A program made the translations under genes and the position numbers. This document shows, piece after piece, positions 1 to 7,701 of a stretch of DNA of 64,000 nt. The stretch comes from an uncultured Caldilineaceae bacterium (GTDB lineage: Bacteria > Chloroflexota > Anaerolineae > Caldilineales > Caldilineaceae): assembly GCA_951812725.1 (NCBI GenBank), contig OX638330.1, positions 4,815,405 to 4,879,404 on the forward strand, read 5' to 3'. A model generated the notes under the pieces. The model worked only from the letters and a program-made list of their open reading frames with translations. It was not told where the DNA came from and did not search any database. Position 1 is the stretch's first letter. The number at the start of each line of letters is the position of its first letter.

Positions 1-699
1 CGCCAGGCTGCAGAGCAGGCGGATTTCGCCCAGGTCGTACATCCCCATCTCCAACACTGTGCGCTCGTGGCTCGTGTGCAACCCCAGGAGAGCCAGCGGC
101 AACCCCTGTTCGCTGTTGAGATTACCGGTGTTGTGATGGGTGCGGTAGCGTTGGGCGAGAACCGAAGCAGCCAGCTCTTTTGTGCTGGTCTTGCCTACGC
201 TGCCGGTCACGCCGATCACCCGCAGATCCGGTCGGGTGCGATGCAGCCGTTGAAAGATGCCTGCGGCCTGTAGAGCCGTATTGGCGTCGGGTACGATGTA
301 GGCAATGGCGCGGCCGGGTTCGAACTGCGCAGGATGAAGACAGAGCCGCGGCCGCGCGCGGTTCGGCTGGTCGCTCTCTTCTTTCTTTTCTTTGCCCTCT
401 CCAAGTCCGCCGCGGCAGTCGACCAGCAGCGCATCGGTTGCGCGCAACTGGTCAAGGCCCCGCTCTTCGCAGATGACTGCATCAGCGCCGCCGGTCAGCG
501 CCTGGCCGATGAATCTGTGGCCGTCTGTGCGCGCGCCGCTGAAGGCAATAAACAGAGACCCTGCTTCGACATCGCGGCTGTCCAGTACCGCATTGCTGAT
601 GGGCCGGGGCGACAACGCTTGCGGCGGCGGGGACCCCGTCAGCGCCTGCCAGAGTGTATGTTGGGTGATAAAAGTCTCTACGTTTGGTCGGTCTGCCAC
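1..699 (-). CDS. murF: UDP-N-acetylmuramoyl-tripeptide--D-alanyl-D-alanine ligase MurF (N-terminal part, cut by window edge)
   Basis: Cytoplasmic Mur ligase that adds D-Ala-D-Ala to the UDP-MurNAc tripeptide, the last soluble step of peptidoglycan precursor synthesis. Only about 233 N-terminal residues are present; the gene continues beyond base 1. Seen: an N-terminal substrate-recognition domain (ISNAVLDSRDVEAGSLFIAF), then the ATP-binding P-loop GVTGSVGKTSTKE, whose form is typical of MurF rather than MurC/D/E, then HNTGNLNSEQGLPLALL, also MurF-like. The start is GTG at 699, chosen because AAAGGA lies about nine bases upstream and no ATG is available. It follows the ftsI-like gene by 65 bases on the same strand, the usual dcw order. 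Family call is firm; the exact start is less so. Confidence 0.9.
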   Translation of the reverse strand, partial: MADRPNVETFITQHTLWQALTGSPPPQALSPRPISNAVLDSRDVEAGSLFIAFSGARTDGHRFIGQALTGGADAVICEERGLDQLRATDALLVDCRGGLGEGKEKKEESDQPNRARPRLCLHPAQFEPGRAIAYIVPDANTALQAAGIFQRLHRTRPDLRVIGVTGSVGKTSTKELAASVLAQRYRTHHNTGNLNSEQGLPLALLGLHTSHERTVLEMGMYDLGEIRLLCSLA

Positions 700-764
700 C
701 GATTCAGATTCCTTTGAACAGCGGTGGCTCGTCGCTGAACCAGCCACCGGCAACCAACTGTGAT

Positions 765-2774
765 TCACTGACTGGAAGGCTCTGCAACCGGCCCAGAGGC
801 CGACGCCTGCGTCTCTCCGCACTGGGCGGCGGACAAACAGAAAATGCTCTGACTTTCATCCGACTGCCGGACAGCATCCGGCGGGATATTCAGATGCTCG
901 AACAGGCGGTGGGCGATGCGGCTGAAGATCGGCGTCGCTGTATAGGCTGCCCAGCGGCTGATGCCCGGGTCCGGCCGGTCCAGCTTCACCATTACGACAA
1001 ACTGCGGGTCTTCGGCCGGCGCAAACCCGATAAAGCTGGCGATCGTCTCGTCCTGAATGTAGCCCTCTTCCGTGGCGATCTCTGCGGTACCGCTCTTACC
1101 GGCAATCCTATAGCCGGATACCTGGCCCATCTGGTTCCCATTATTAACGACATGCACCATCATCTCTTTCATCCGAATTGCCGTTTCCGGGCTGATAACC
1201 TGATAGACCATTGTCGGCTGGGTCACCATTGCGTAGTCGTTGGCAATCCGGCTCTGCACAATGTGCGGCCGCATCAGCTTGCCGCCGTTGGCGATGGCGG
1301 CCACTGCGCTGATCATCTGAATGGGGGTAACCGCAATGCCCTGGCCAAAGCTGTTGGTGGCCAGGTCGGATACGCCCCAGTTCGGGGCTTCGGTATTTCT
1401 GACCTGGCCGGACGCTTCACCGCTCAGGTCGACTTTTGTTTCAGTGCCAAATCCGAAACGGGTGACATAGTCGTAGAAAATCTCGGCGCCGACCTTCTGC
1501 GCGATCTGAACGGTAATCACATTATTGGAATGGGCCACGGCGTCAGCGACCGACAGTTCGCCGACAGCCTTGCGGTCACTATTTTGAATCGTGTGGCCTT
1601 CCACGGAGATTGCGCCGGTATCGACGAAAACGCTCGACTCCTCGACTGCGTCGATGTCAAGGGCGGCTGCGACCGTGATCAGTTTGAATACCGACCCCGG
1701 TTCAAATTGGGCGCTGATGGCTACATTCGTGAATGTGCTGGGGTCCCCTTCCTCGAAGCTGTTGCCGTCGAAAGTCGGCCAGTTGGCCATCCCCAGAATC
1801 GCGCCCGTTTTTGGGTCCATGACAATGACCGTGCCTGACTCGGCCCGGTAGAGGTTGACCCCTACGCGCAGCTCCTCTTCGATGATATGCTGGACGGTGC
1901 GGTCAATGGTCAACACCAGGCCCTTGCCATCGCCGCTGGGCAGAAAGCGCAGGATGTTATCGTCAAGCTCTGCGCGGGGCAGTTGACGTCCCGGCGGAAG
2001 ACCAACGCCATCACTGGACAGAAAGTTCCGATAGTAGCGCTCGACACCCAACACCGGCACCCGTTCAGCATTGAGAAATCCCAGAATCTGGCTGCCAAGC
2101 GTTCCCTGTGGGTAGAAGCGTCGGGGATGGGCCGCGATGTGGATATGCTCCAGCAGGAAATCCCTTTCGGACAATCGCTGCTGGCGTTCGGCGAGCAGCT
2201 GTTGACCCTGATCAAAATCGATATCGGGCGCAATAATCAGATAGTCCCTGTCGCTGTTTTCCGTCAACAGATTTTCAATCTGAAGAGGAGGGACACCGAT
2301 GCCGTACGCGAGCCGTTGCGCGATTTCACCGAAATCATCTGACGAGATGAATTTGGGCGTTGCCGTGATCCGGTACGTGAACCGGTCAGCGGCGAGCAGA
2401 TTGCCGTCACGATCGACGATCACTCCCCAAGAGGTGGTGTCATCAACCGTATTGCGTCCGGATGCCACCGCCTTGGGCGGCTCGTATTGCTGCCAGCCCA
2501 TAACCTGCATGTCCAGCAGCCGCAGAATCAACAACAGCAGCGGGCCGGTCAGCAAGACACCGATAAAGCCGATACGCCATATTTTGGAGACTTCGTCTGC
2601 CGCAGTGGGCTGCTGGCCGCGCTCCTGTTCAAGAGGGGCGCGATCGGACACTGCCCGGTTCATGGCACTGCTGTCGAGGCCGCCGGCCCCATCTTCGGGC
2701 ACTTGGCGGCGGGAAAATAGAGGGCCGAAGCCGTGTCCACTTGCGGGACGGGCGGCTCGGTTCCGTGCACGCAT
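765..2774 (-). CDS. ftsI: Class B penicillin-binding protein, FtsI/PBP2-like peptidoglycan transpeptidase
   Basis: Membrane-anchored D,D-transpeptidase that cross-links septal peptidoglycan. Seen (669 residues from the chosen start): a cytoplasmic basic N-terminus, one transmembrane helix at about 67-87, a dimerisation region, then the transpeptidase domain with all three motifs: active-site SVFK at about 361-364, SNN at about 416-418 and KSGT at about 560-563. No PASTA repeats. Lies between the ftsL-like gene and murF, as expected for a dcw ftsI. Start is uncertain: the frame stays open to 2885; ATG 2774 has GGAG nine bases upstream and is preferred, while ATG 2663 has no good ribosome-binding site. 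If 2774 is right, a copy of the window's palindromic repeat (2679-2713) is translated as RQVPEDGAGG in the N-terminus; the frame upstream of the start also reads through two more copies. Confidence 0.88.
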   Translation of the reverse strand: MRARNRAARPASGHGFGPLFSRRQVPEDGAGGLDSSAMNRAVSDRAPLEQERGQQPTAADEVSKIWRIGFIGVLLTGPLLLLILRLLDMQVMGWQQYEPPKAVASGRNTVDDTTSWGVIVDRDGNLLAADRFTYRITATPKFISSDDFGEIAQRLAYGIGVPPLQIENLLTENSDRDYLIIAPDIDFDQGQQLLAERQQRLSERDFLLEHIHIAAHPRRFYPQGTLGSQILGFLNAERVPVLGVERYYRNFLSSDGVGLPPGRQLPRAELDDNILRFLPSGDGKGLVLTIDRTVQHIIEEELRVGVNLYRAESGTVIVMDPKTGAILGMANWPTFDGNSFEEGDPSTFTNVAISAQFEPGSVFKLITVAAALDIDAVEESSVFVDTGAISVEGHTIQNSDRKAVGELSVADAVAHSNNVITVQIAQKVGAEIFYDYVTRFGFGTETKVDLSGEASGQVRNTEAPNWGVSDLATNSFGQGIAVTPIQMISAVAAIANGGKLMRPHIVQSRIANDYAMVTQPTMVYQVISPETAIRMKEMMVHVVNNGNQMGQVSGYRIAGKSGTAEIATEEGYIQDETIASFIGFAPAEDPQFVVMVKLDRPDPGISRWAAYTATPIFSRIAHRLFEHLNIPPDAVRQSDESQSIFCLSAAQCGETQASASGPVAEPSSQ
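2679..2713 (-). repeat. Palindromic element, copy in ftsI-like N-terminus
   Basis: About 35 bp with outer arms GCCGCC/GGCGGC and an inner CCC/GGG pair around a GAAGAT loop. On the minus strand it is in frame with the ftsI-like gene and reads RQVPEDGAGG. Same family as copies at 2829, 2862, 4676, 16524 and the variants at 7291, 11622 and 11726. Confidence 0.75.
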
Positions 2775-2828
2775 GCAGGATCTCTCCAAAACTACGGTGG
2801 TCACGAAACTCTGACCACTAACTTCAAC

Positions 2829-2936
2829 GCCGCCGACCCCATCTTCGGGCACTTTTTCGCTGCTGCCGACCCCATCTTCAGGCACTTGGCGGCAGCGAAA
2901 CAGGCGGCGAAACAGGCGGCGAAACAGGCGGCGGGA
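2829..2936. repeat. Two palindromic element copies plus 12-bp tandem repeat
   Basis: A truncated copy (2829-2853) and a nearly complete copy (2862-2894) of the palindromic element sit in direct orientation between the ftsL-like and ftsI-like genes. They are followed by three to four tandem copies of a 12-bp unit (GCGAAACAGGCG) at 2894-2932. The cluster lies just after the ftsL-like stop codon and probably forms the 5' untranslated region of the ftsI-like gene. Confidence 0.75.
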
Positions 2937-2940
2937 ATTA

Positions 2941-3684
2941 TCAGCGTTGTTTCAACTGGCCCAGGATAAAATCGCTGGCCCGTTCGAGCAGCGGATCGCT
3001 CCATTGGCGGACAGACTGCCAGCTTTCGTTGACCTGTTGTTGCCAGCCGGACACATACTGCTCGAACTCTGCTGCCGGGAGCCGTTCGGTCACAGACCAG
3101 AAGGACGGCTCGTCCGCAGCGGGTGCATGCGCCTCGGCGCCGGCTGGACTCGTCGTATCAGTCGTCGGGAGCCGCTGCGCTGTCGCCGGGCTACCCGTTG
3201 GGCCGGTCGAAGACTCTGTCTGTTCCCCTGCCTTTGCCGGTGGCTGATCGACAGTGAGCGAATTCACTGTCTGCCGGCTCGTTTGCTGCCCACGGCCCGA
3301 TCCACTGGAATCGGCGGCAGCCACAGCGGCGCCGCTCGCCTTATACGGGCTCGGGATGTAGTTGCGTTCCAGAGCCGGACGAAAGTCGAGTTGGACCGCC
3401 CGCGTTTGCACCTGTTCCAGCGTTGTGCGCTGGCCAATTTGCCACAGCAGTTCAGCATTCCTCTGTTCAATGAGGCTGAACTGTACCCGCAGTGCCTCCA
3501 GCTCGCCGCGCGCCTGCGTAATCCGCAGCGATGTCCAGACCTGAAAAACAGCCAGTCCGCAAACGACTGTCAAAGCCAGCACAAAGAGGAGGTACCCTCT
3601 CAGCGTCTGCGGCAAGGGCACGATATCATCGAGCCATACCAAACCGCGCAGAACTCGGAAGCGGGACTGATTGGATGATTGCAT
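2941..3684 (-). CDS. ftsL: FtsL/DivIC-like septum protein
   Basis: Probable bitopic division protein of the FtsL type, which in the FtsQLB complex controls septal wall synthesis. Seen: a short cytoplasmic N-terminus, one transmembrane helix (GYLLFVLALTVVCGLAVFQV), then a predicted coiled coil (ARGELEALRVQFSLIEQRNAELLW), the layout of FtsL/DivIC. It then has a long Pro/Ser/Thr/Gly-rich tail and a final amphipathic segment, much longer than classical FtsL (about 100 residues). The position between rsmH and the ftsI-like gene is the standard ftsL locus and carries most weight, since this family is poorly conserved in sequence. Start at ATG 3684 is preferred; a TTG at 3822 with AGGA upstream would add 46 low-complexity residues. 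Confidence 0.7.
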   Translation of the reverse strand: MQSSNQSRFRVLRGLVWLDDIVPLPQTLRGYLLFVLALTVVCGLAVFQVWTSLRITQARGELEALRVQFSLIEQRNAELLWQIGQRTTLEQVQTRAVQLDFRPALERNYIPSPYKASGAAVAAADSSGSGRGQQTSRQTVNSLTVDQPPAKAGEQTESSTGPTGSPATAQRLPTTDTTSPAGAEAHAPAADEPSFWSVTERLPAAEFEQYVSGWQQQVNESWQSVRQWSDPLLERASDFILGQLKQR

Positions 3685-3874
3685 GCTGTTAGGTCCCCAG
3701 CCTCCTTCCTCCCTCGCTTCTCCCCGGTCGGCTGGGCGCCAAACCTGCTCGTCATTGTTGCGCTGCGCCCCTGTTTGAGAAGGGCGCCCGGCGCGGTGCA
3801 GATTTATGGTCGGTGTTGGCAAAAGCTTTATCCTGCTGAAACACGCACAACAAACACACGGCCAGACAGCTCAA

Positions 3875-4927
3875 TCACAGTTCGGGCAATTTTTCGGCGA
3901 TGCGCAGCCTGGCCGAACGACTGCGGGGGTTTCTCTCGATTTCAGCGGCTGTCGGCACAATCGGTTTTTTGTTACATATCGCCAGAACGGGAATCTGCTC
4001 CTGACCGCCGGTCGGCAGAGTCGGATCGGGCCGAAATTTCCTGGCGTTGTCACGCATCCATTCCTTGACCAACCGGTCTTCCAGACTGTGAAAAGAGATA
4101 ATTGCAACCCGTCCTCCAGGCCGCAGCAGTGGAGGAATTTGCGGCAGGGTGCGCTCGATCTGTCCCAGTTCATCGTTGACCGCGATGCGCAGCGCCTGAA
4201 ATGTACGGGTGGCCGGATGGATTTTCTGCCGGCCGCGGCGGCGCACTGCCCTGCGTACAATGTCCGCCAGTTCAGCGGTTGTCGAAACCGGGCGATTGGC
4301 AACGATGGCACGCGCTATCGGGCGGCTCTGTCGTTCCTCTCCATACTGGTACAGGATGTCGGCAATCTCCTCCCAACTTCTGCTGTTTATCAGGTCGGCT
4401 GCGCTGTAGCCTGTGGATGGGTCGAAGCGCATGTCCAGCGGGCCGTCGTGCCGAAACGCAAACCCTCGCGCCGGTGTATCCAGTTGAAAACTGCTGAGGC
4501 CCAGATCAAGCAGAATGCCGTCAACCCCGGTAAAGCCCCGTTGGCGGGCGATTTCCCCTATCTGATCAAACGGCGCCTGGGCCACGCTCAATCTGCCGGC
4601 GCTGATTTCGTCGGGAAAGCACTTCCCAACTCGTCGGATGGCCGCGGGATCGACATCCAAACCCAGTATTTTCCCGTCGCCGACCCCATCTTTGGGAACT
4701 TGGCGGCGGGCCTTCAGCCCACCGCCAATCTTATCTACATAAGATTCTTGATGCGCCCCTGTTCCGGCGAGGCGCGTATAATGCAGCAGAAGTTGGGTAT
4801 GGCCGCCACCGCCCAGGGTTCCGTCGATGAAACGTCCCCCCGTTTGAACGTTCAGGCCGGTCAGCACTTCTTCCGGCAGAACGGGGCTGTGTTGCAGACC
4901 CTTCTGCTCACCAGAGACGTCTTGCAT
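3875..4927 (-). CDS. rsmH: 16S rRNA (cytosine(1402)-N4)-methyltransferase RsmH
   Basis: S-adenosylmethionine-dependent methyltransferase acting on C1402 of 16S rRNA (MraW). Seen: HSPVLPEEVL near the N-terminus, the SAM-binding FIDGTLGGGGHT motif, GLDVDPAAI, LDLGLSSFQLD, RGFAFRHDGPLDMRFD and the C-terminal HSLEDRLVKEWM. Between GGGGHT and GLDVDP, where the family normally has about 15 residues, this protein has about 44. The extra stretch contains RRQVPKDGVG, the translation of the palindromic element at 4676-4710, and a second perfect palindrome at 4727-4746. The insertion keeps the frame. ATG 4927 gives a normal N-terminus; a TTG at 4978 with GAGG upstream, overlapping mraZ by 20 bases, is an alternative. 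Downstream of mraZ in the dcw cluster. Confidence 0.92.
   Translation of the reverse strand: MQDVSGEQKGLQHSPVLPEEVLTGLNVQTGGRFIDGTLGGGGHTQLLLHYTRLAGTGAHQESYVDKIGGGLKARRQVPKDGVGDGKILGLDVDPAAIRRVGKCFPDEISAGRLSVAQAPFDQIGEIARQRGFTGVDGILLDLGLSSFQLDTPARGFAFRHDGPLDMRFDPSTGYSAADLINSRSWEEIADILYQYGEERQSRPIARAIVANRPVSTTAELADIVRRAVRRRGRQKIHPATRTFQALRIAVNDELGQIERTLPQIPPLLRPGGRVAIISFHSLEDRLVKEWMRDNARKFRPDPTLPTGGQEQIPVLAICNKKPIVPTAAEIERNPRSRSARLRIAEKLPEL
4676..4746 (-). repeat. In-frame palindromic insert within rsmH
   Basis: Two palindromes side by side: the GCCGCC/GGCGAC element at 4676-4710 and a perfect 8-bp inverted repeat, AATCTTAT-CTAC-ATAAGATT, at 4727-4746. They fall exactly in the part of RsmH that is longer than the family norm and do not interrupt the reading frame. 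Confidence 0.75.
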
Positions 4928-4958
4928 GCCCGCCGCGGGTCGGCGCGGTACCGATCGC

Positions 4959-5384
4959 TCAGACTCCCAGGGCGGCAAAGAGATCCTCTCCGAGCTGCAA
5001 GGGCGTCAGCATCTGCTCCTCCCACTGGGCCGGGTTCCAGAGCTCAATGTATGTATTCATCCCGGCGATAATCACCTCGTTCTCGATTCCGGCGAACTCC
5101 CGCAGGCGTTGGCTGATCAGGATGCGCCCTTGCCGATCGGGTTTCAGATCTTCGGCGGCGCTGAACAGTGCCCGGCGCAACTGCGCGGTACGCTGGTCGA
5201 TCAGCGGCAGCGCGCTGACGCGAGCCGCAACATTCTGCCATTCTTCAAGCGGCATCATCATCAGGCAGCCGCCGGTAGGGTTACGCGTCACGACCAGACC
5301 GGGCATGAGCCGGTGCCGGAATTTGGCAGGAATCGTGACCCGCCCTTTGCTGTCCAGGTTGTGACTGAACTCACCGAGAAACAT
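4959..5384 (-). CDS. mraZ: Transcriptional regulator MraZ
   Basis: DNA-binding protein of the AbrB/SpoVT fold that regulates the dcw cluster, including its own promoter. 141 residues, the normal size, with two MraZ repeats: FSHNLDSKGRVTIPAKFR near the N-terminus and the second DxxGRIxI copy (LKPDRQGRILISQRLREFA) after the middle. First gene of the minus-strand dcw group and directly followed by rsmH, the universal pairing. Three TGGGN operator boxes lie upstream (5543-5567), supporting autoregulation. ATG 5384 is the only sensible start although its ribosome-binding site is weak (GGA). Confidence 0.95.
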   Translation of the reverse strand: MFLGEFSHNLDSKGRVTIPAKFRHRLMPGLVVTRNPTGGCLMMMPLEEWQNVAARVSALPLIDQRTAQLRRALFSAAEDLKPDRQGRILISQRLREFAGIENEVIIAGMNTYIELWNPAQWEEQMLTPLQLGEDLFAALGV

Positions 5385-5542
5385 AATTTTCCGAATAGTT
5401 GCTCTGTGCGCATCCCGTTAGAGCCGGGGCGCATCTAACATCTCGCTTCAACAGATTTGTCAGGGATTTTGAAGAATATTTCGGCGGCAAATGGGTGGGC
5501 CAAAGCGCAACACGAAAGTCTCTTCAGAATGTAGGGGGAACG

Positions 5543-5567
5543 CCCCACTTTCTCCCATATTGTCCCA
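5543..5567 (-). promoter_or_regulatory. MraZ operator (three TGGGN boxes)
   Basis: On the minus strand there are three direct boxes, TGGGA, TGGGA and TGGGG, at exactly 10-bp spacing (5563-5567, 5553-5557, 5543-5547). Three or four TGGGN repeats separated by five bases are the known MraZ binding site in other bacteria. Located about 160 bases before mraZ. Confidence 0.85.
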
Positions 5568-5575
5568 TAGCAAAA

Positions 5576-5602
5576 ACGATAGCACAAAACGTATTCTGAC
5601 AA
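5576..5602 (-). promoter_or_regulatory. Probable promoter of the dcw cluster
   Basis: Minus strand: -35 TTGTCA (5597-5602), 15-bp spacer, extended -10 TGCTATCGT (TATCGT at 5576-5581). The predicted start of transcription falls at the first MraZ box, which fits repression by MraZ. Confidence 0.5.
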
Positions 5603-6240
5603 AAACGGATGTGATCCTTCCCAAAAGCCGATTCAGCCACAGATTTCTTTCGAACACGGGGCCATCCGAAAATTCAAATTCCGGACCTTTCATTCCGGTT
5701 GTTCTGTCGTCGCTGGCAGGCTTCGGAGCCAGCATTCTGACTCTCTTTTTGGCTGTCTGTTATCTGGTGAAAGGTGTATTTCTGCCGTTCGACGCGACCA
5801 TAGATCAGATTGCCGAAATTCAGCGACTCTTGCCAAAGATTTGTTAGAGCCAGGCCGCGATAATTGGATGGATTCGGCGTGTCAGTTCACGTGTGCGGCC
5901 AGCGGGCCTTTTATATCGTAGGCATATCGTATGTAAATTGCCCAGGACTCATATCAGGTCTGTTTCAGGAGCGTTCGCGGGGGTCTGCGCCCATAGCCAG
6001 CTGCGCTGCACGGAAGTCGCCGAAACCGGGTCGCTCTGGGGAAGAAACTTGACTTCGAGGGCAGGGATGGACATGCGGCGCCAGTGGCAGAAGGCGTGGG
6101 CCGGCCGCGATTTCAGCGGCAGTTCTTGGCCCTGTCCGGCCGCTTGATTACTCCCTTTTGCTTACTTCGAAACTGCTCAGCCGAGGTCAGTTCGCGACCC
6201 TGTGTGAGGCAAACGAAGATGCTCTCTCGCTGCCTGCTAT

Positions 6241-6281
6241 GGGCGGTCGGACCTGCGGCCCTCCCTTATGCGGGGGGAGAC
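6241..6281 (-). repeat. Diverged inverted copy of the 79-bp repeat
   Basis: Reads GCGGTCGG, then GGCCCTCCCTT and TGCGGGGG in the same order as the complement of the 6722-6800 and 17479-17557 repeats, with several substitutions. Confidence 0.5.
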
Positions 6282-6721
6282 CGCCGGCAAGGCCCTCCTC
6301 GTGAACACGCCGACTGAATTATACGCTTTCATCGCAGCATGCCGGCTGCCAACCACGGCTGCGGCCAACCAGATGCTTACCGGAATAGCCTGAACGCCGG
6401 CCGGGTTAAGGGAATGCTCATATGAGACAAAGGCTGGTCAAGGAAAGGATTACAGATGGTATAAAAGACTTCATATCCATACTCAAGCAGGCCTGAGAAT
6501 CCTCCAATCCTGTAAGCGGGGATTCCGGCATTCTGGCGCTCCTCCCGATCCCAGTACTTTGTAGGAGTTTGGTTACCAATTGCCAGAAATGCAGCTACTT
6601 AGCCAGAAAGAGAATCTGTCTTGAACAGAGCTTCCTCATCGCCGCCATTGCTGCTATTTAATTGCGTATTCGGTTGGCTGGCGCCAGGTTGGAATGGCGC
6701 ACTGCTGGAATGCGGGCGTAA

Positions 6722-6800
6722 GGTCGGTGAGGAATGGTTTTGTAGGGGGGCGTTGCGGGGGCGCAGCCCCTGCACAAGGGAGGGCCGAAGGCCCGACCGC
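6722..6800 (+). repeat. 79-bp dispersed repeat, copy 1
   Basis: Matches 17479-17557 over 79 bases with a single difference by eye. It contains two strong hairpins (GGGGGCGCAGCCCC and GGGCCGAAGGCCC) and lies in non-coding DNA. Short flanking phrases around both copies are also similar, suggesting a larger eroded element. Confidence 0.8.
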
Positions 6801-7135
6801 ACAACTGCAGTGGTCAGTGGTTAGTGGTCAGTGGTCAGAGACTGCGGCGATTGATTGAGGATTGGTGTGACGAGAAGTGAGGGGAGAGTCGCCTTTGCTC
6901 GCCTTATTCAGGGTCGCATCCTATCTGCGGCTGAGTAGTTACCCAGAAACTCAGAACTCGAATGAGATCGCACACAGGGTATGGCTGAGCAGCTTCCGAT
7001 ATCCAGAAGAACCGCGGCCGCCTCCCAGTGAGTTTACCAGGAACGGGAAGCTGAAAACGCAGATGAATTCGCATACAGGGTATGGCTGTTTATCTATTTC
7101 CAAGAAACTGAAATATATCCGTCAACATCAGAATT

Positions 7136-7164
7136 TTGACAAGGCGTCGCGTATGCCTTATACT
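7136..7164 (+). promoter_or_regulatory. rpoBC promoter
   Basis: -35 TTGACA (7136-7141), 17-bp spacer, -10 TATACT (7159-7164): a near-consensus housekeeping promoter. Transcription would begin near 7171, leaving a leader of about 530 bases before rpoB. Confidence 0.8.
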
Positions 7165-7290
7165 TTATAGTTCAGGGTGAGAACTGGTTGGCTCGGTTCC
7201 GTTTGTTACCTGCAGACCTCAAATGTGGGGGACCGTACCAGAACGCAAGTAGCTGGCACAATCTCCGCTGAGGCCGCTGCCGATGCAAGA

Positions 7291-7327
7291 CGCCGCCGAC
7301 CGCTTTTACTGCGCGCTTGGCGGCGGG
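7291..7327 (+). repeat. Palindromic element variant in rpoB leader
   Basis: Arms GCCGCC and GGCGGC with the conserved CGCTTGGCGGCGGG right side but a different loop from the copies in the dcw cluster. A weaker variant follows at 7516-7558. Both would lie in the untranslated leader of the rpoB transcript. Confidence 0.5.
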
Positions 7328-7701
7328 AGAACATTCAACTGTTTATCGTTCACGTGTTTCGGCAAAGTGGAGAGAACCAGCGGCAGCAAGATTCGCGAAG
7401 ATTGGATACACTCTGGAACCGCCATCCGGCATTGCGAGCCATGATCCGAACCCACAAGATTGAACCCCACCCCAACAACGGACTTTACCCGCGGCTTAGG
7501 CGTATACAGCCATCTGGCCGCCGCCTGCGCTTCTGAACGCCAGGCGCTTGGCGGCGGACGAACGGTTTGGATACCGGCGCGTTCCGCCGCGAGAGGAGCT
7601 TGCATCTTCGTTTCTACATTCTTAGGTGTAGTCCGGATTGACAGAAATTCGTGTAGGTTGGAGAGATCGGCGACAGTGTACAGCAAAGGAGCATGCGCCA
7701 T

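Larger units (their letters stand above)
5603..7135. other. Gene-poor spacer between mraZ and rpoB
   Basis: About 1.5 kb with no convincing coding region in any frame; short open frames here lack ribosome-binding sites and family resemblance. It holds a 79-bp repeat (6722-6800), a diverged inverted relative of it (6241-6281) and a direct duplication of a short phrase around 6960 and 7070 (cacacagggtatggctg and catacagggtatggctg). Confidence 0.6.

Noticed and set aside
684..1838. Long plus-strand open frame of 384 codons opposite the ftsI-like gene
   Set aside because: It is the mirror of a well-supported penicillin-binding protein gene; its product shows no family resemblance and no ribosome-binding site.
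2627..4770. A second short palindrome (GCGCCCCTGTTT...AAGGGCGC type) near 2630, 3770, 4750 and 19275
   Set aside because: Resemblance is limited to about 12-15 bases and could be chance in GC-rich DNA; not counted as a repeat family.
5491..5847. 118-codon plus-strand frame with one hydrophobic stretch between mraZ and rpoB
   Set aside because: No ribosome-binding site, no recognisable family, and its start overlaps the MraZ operator. A small membrane protein cannot be fully excluded.
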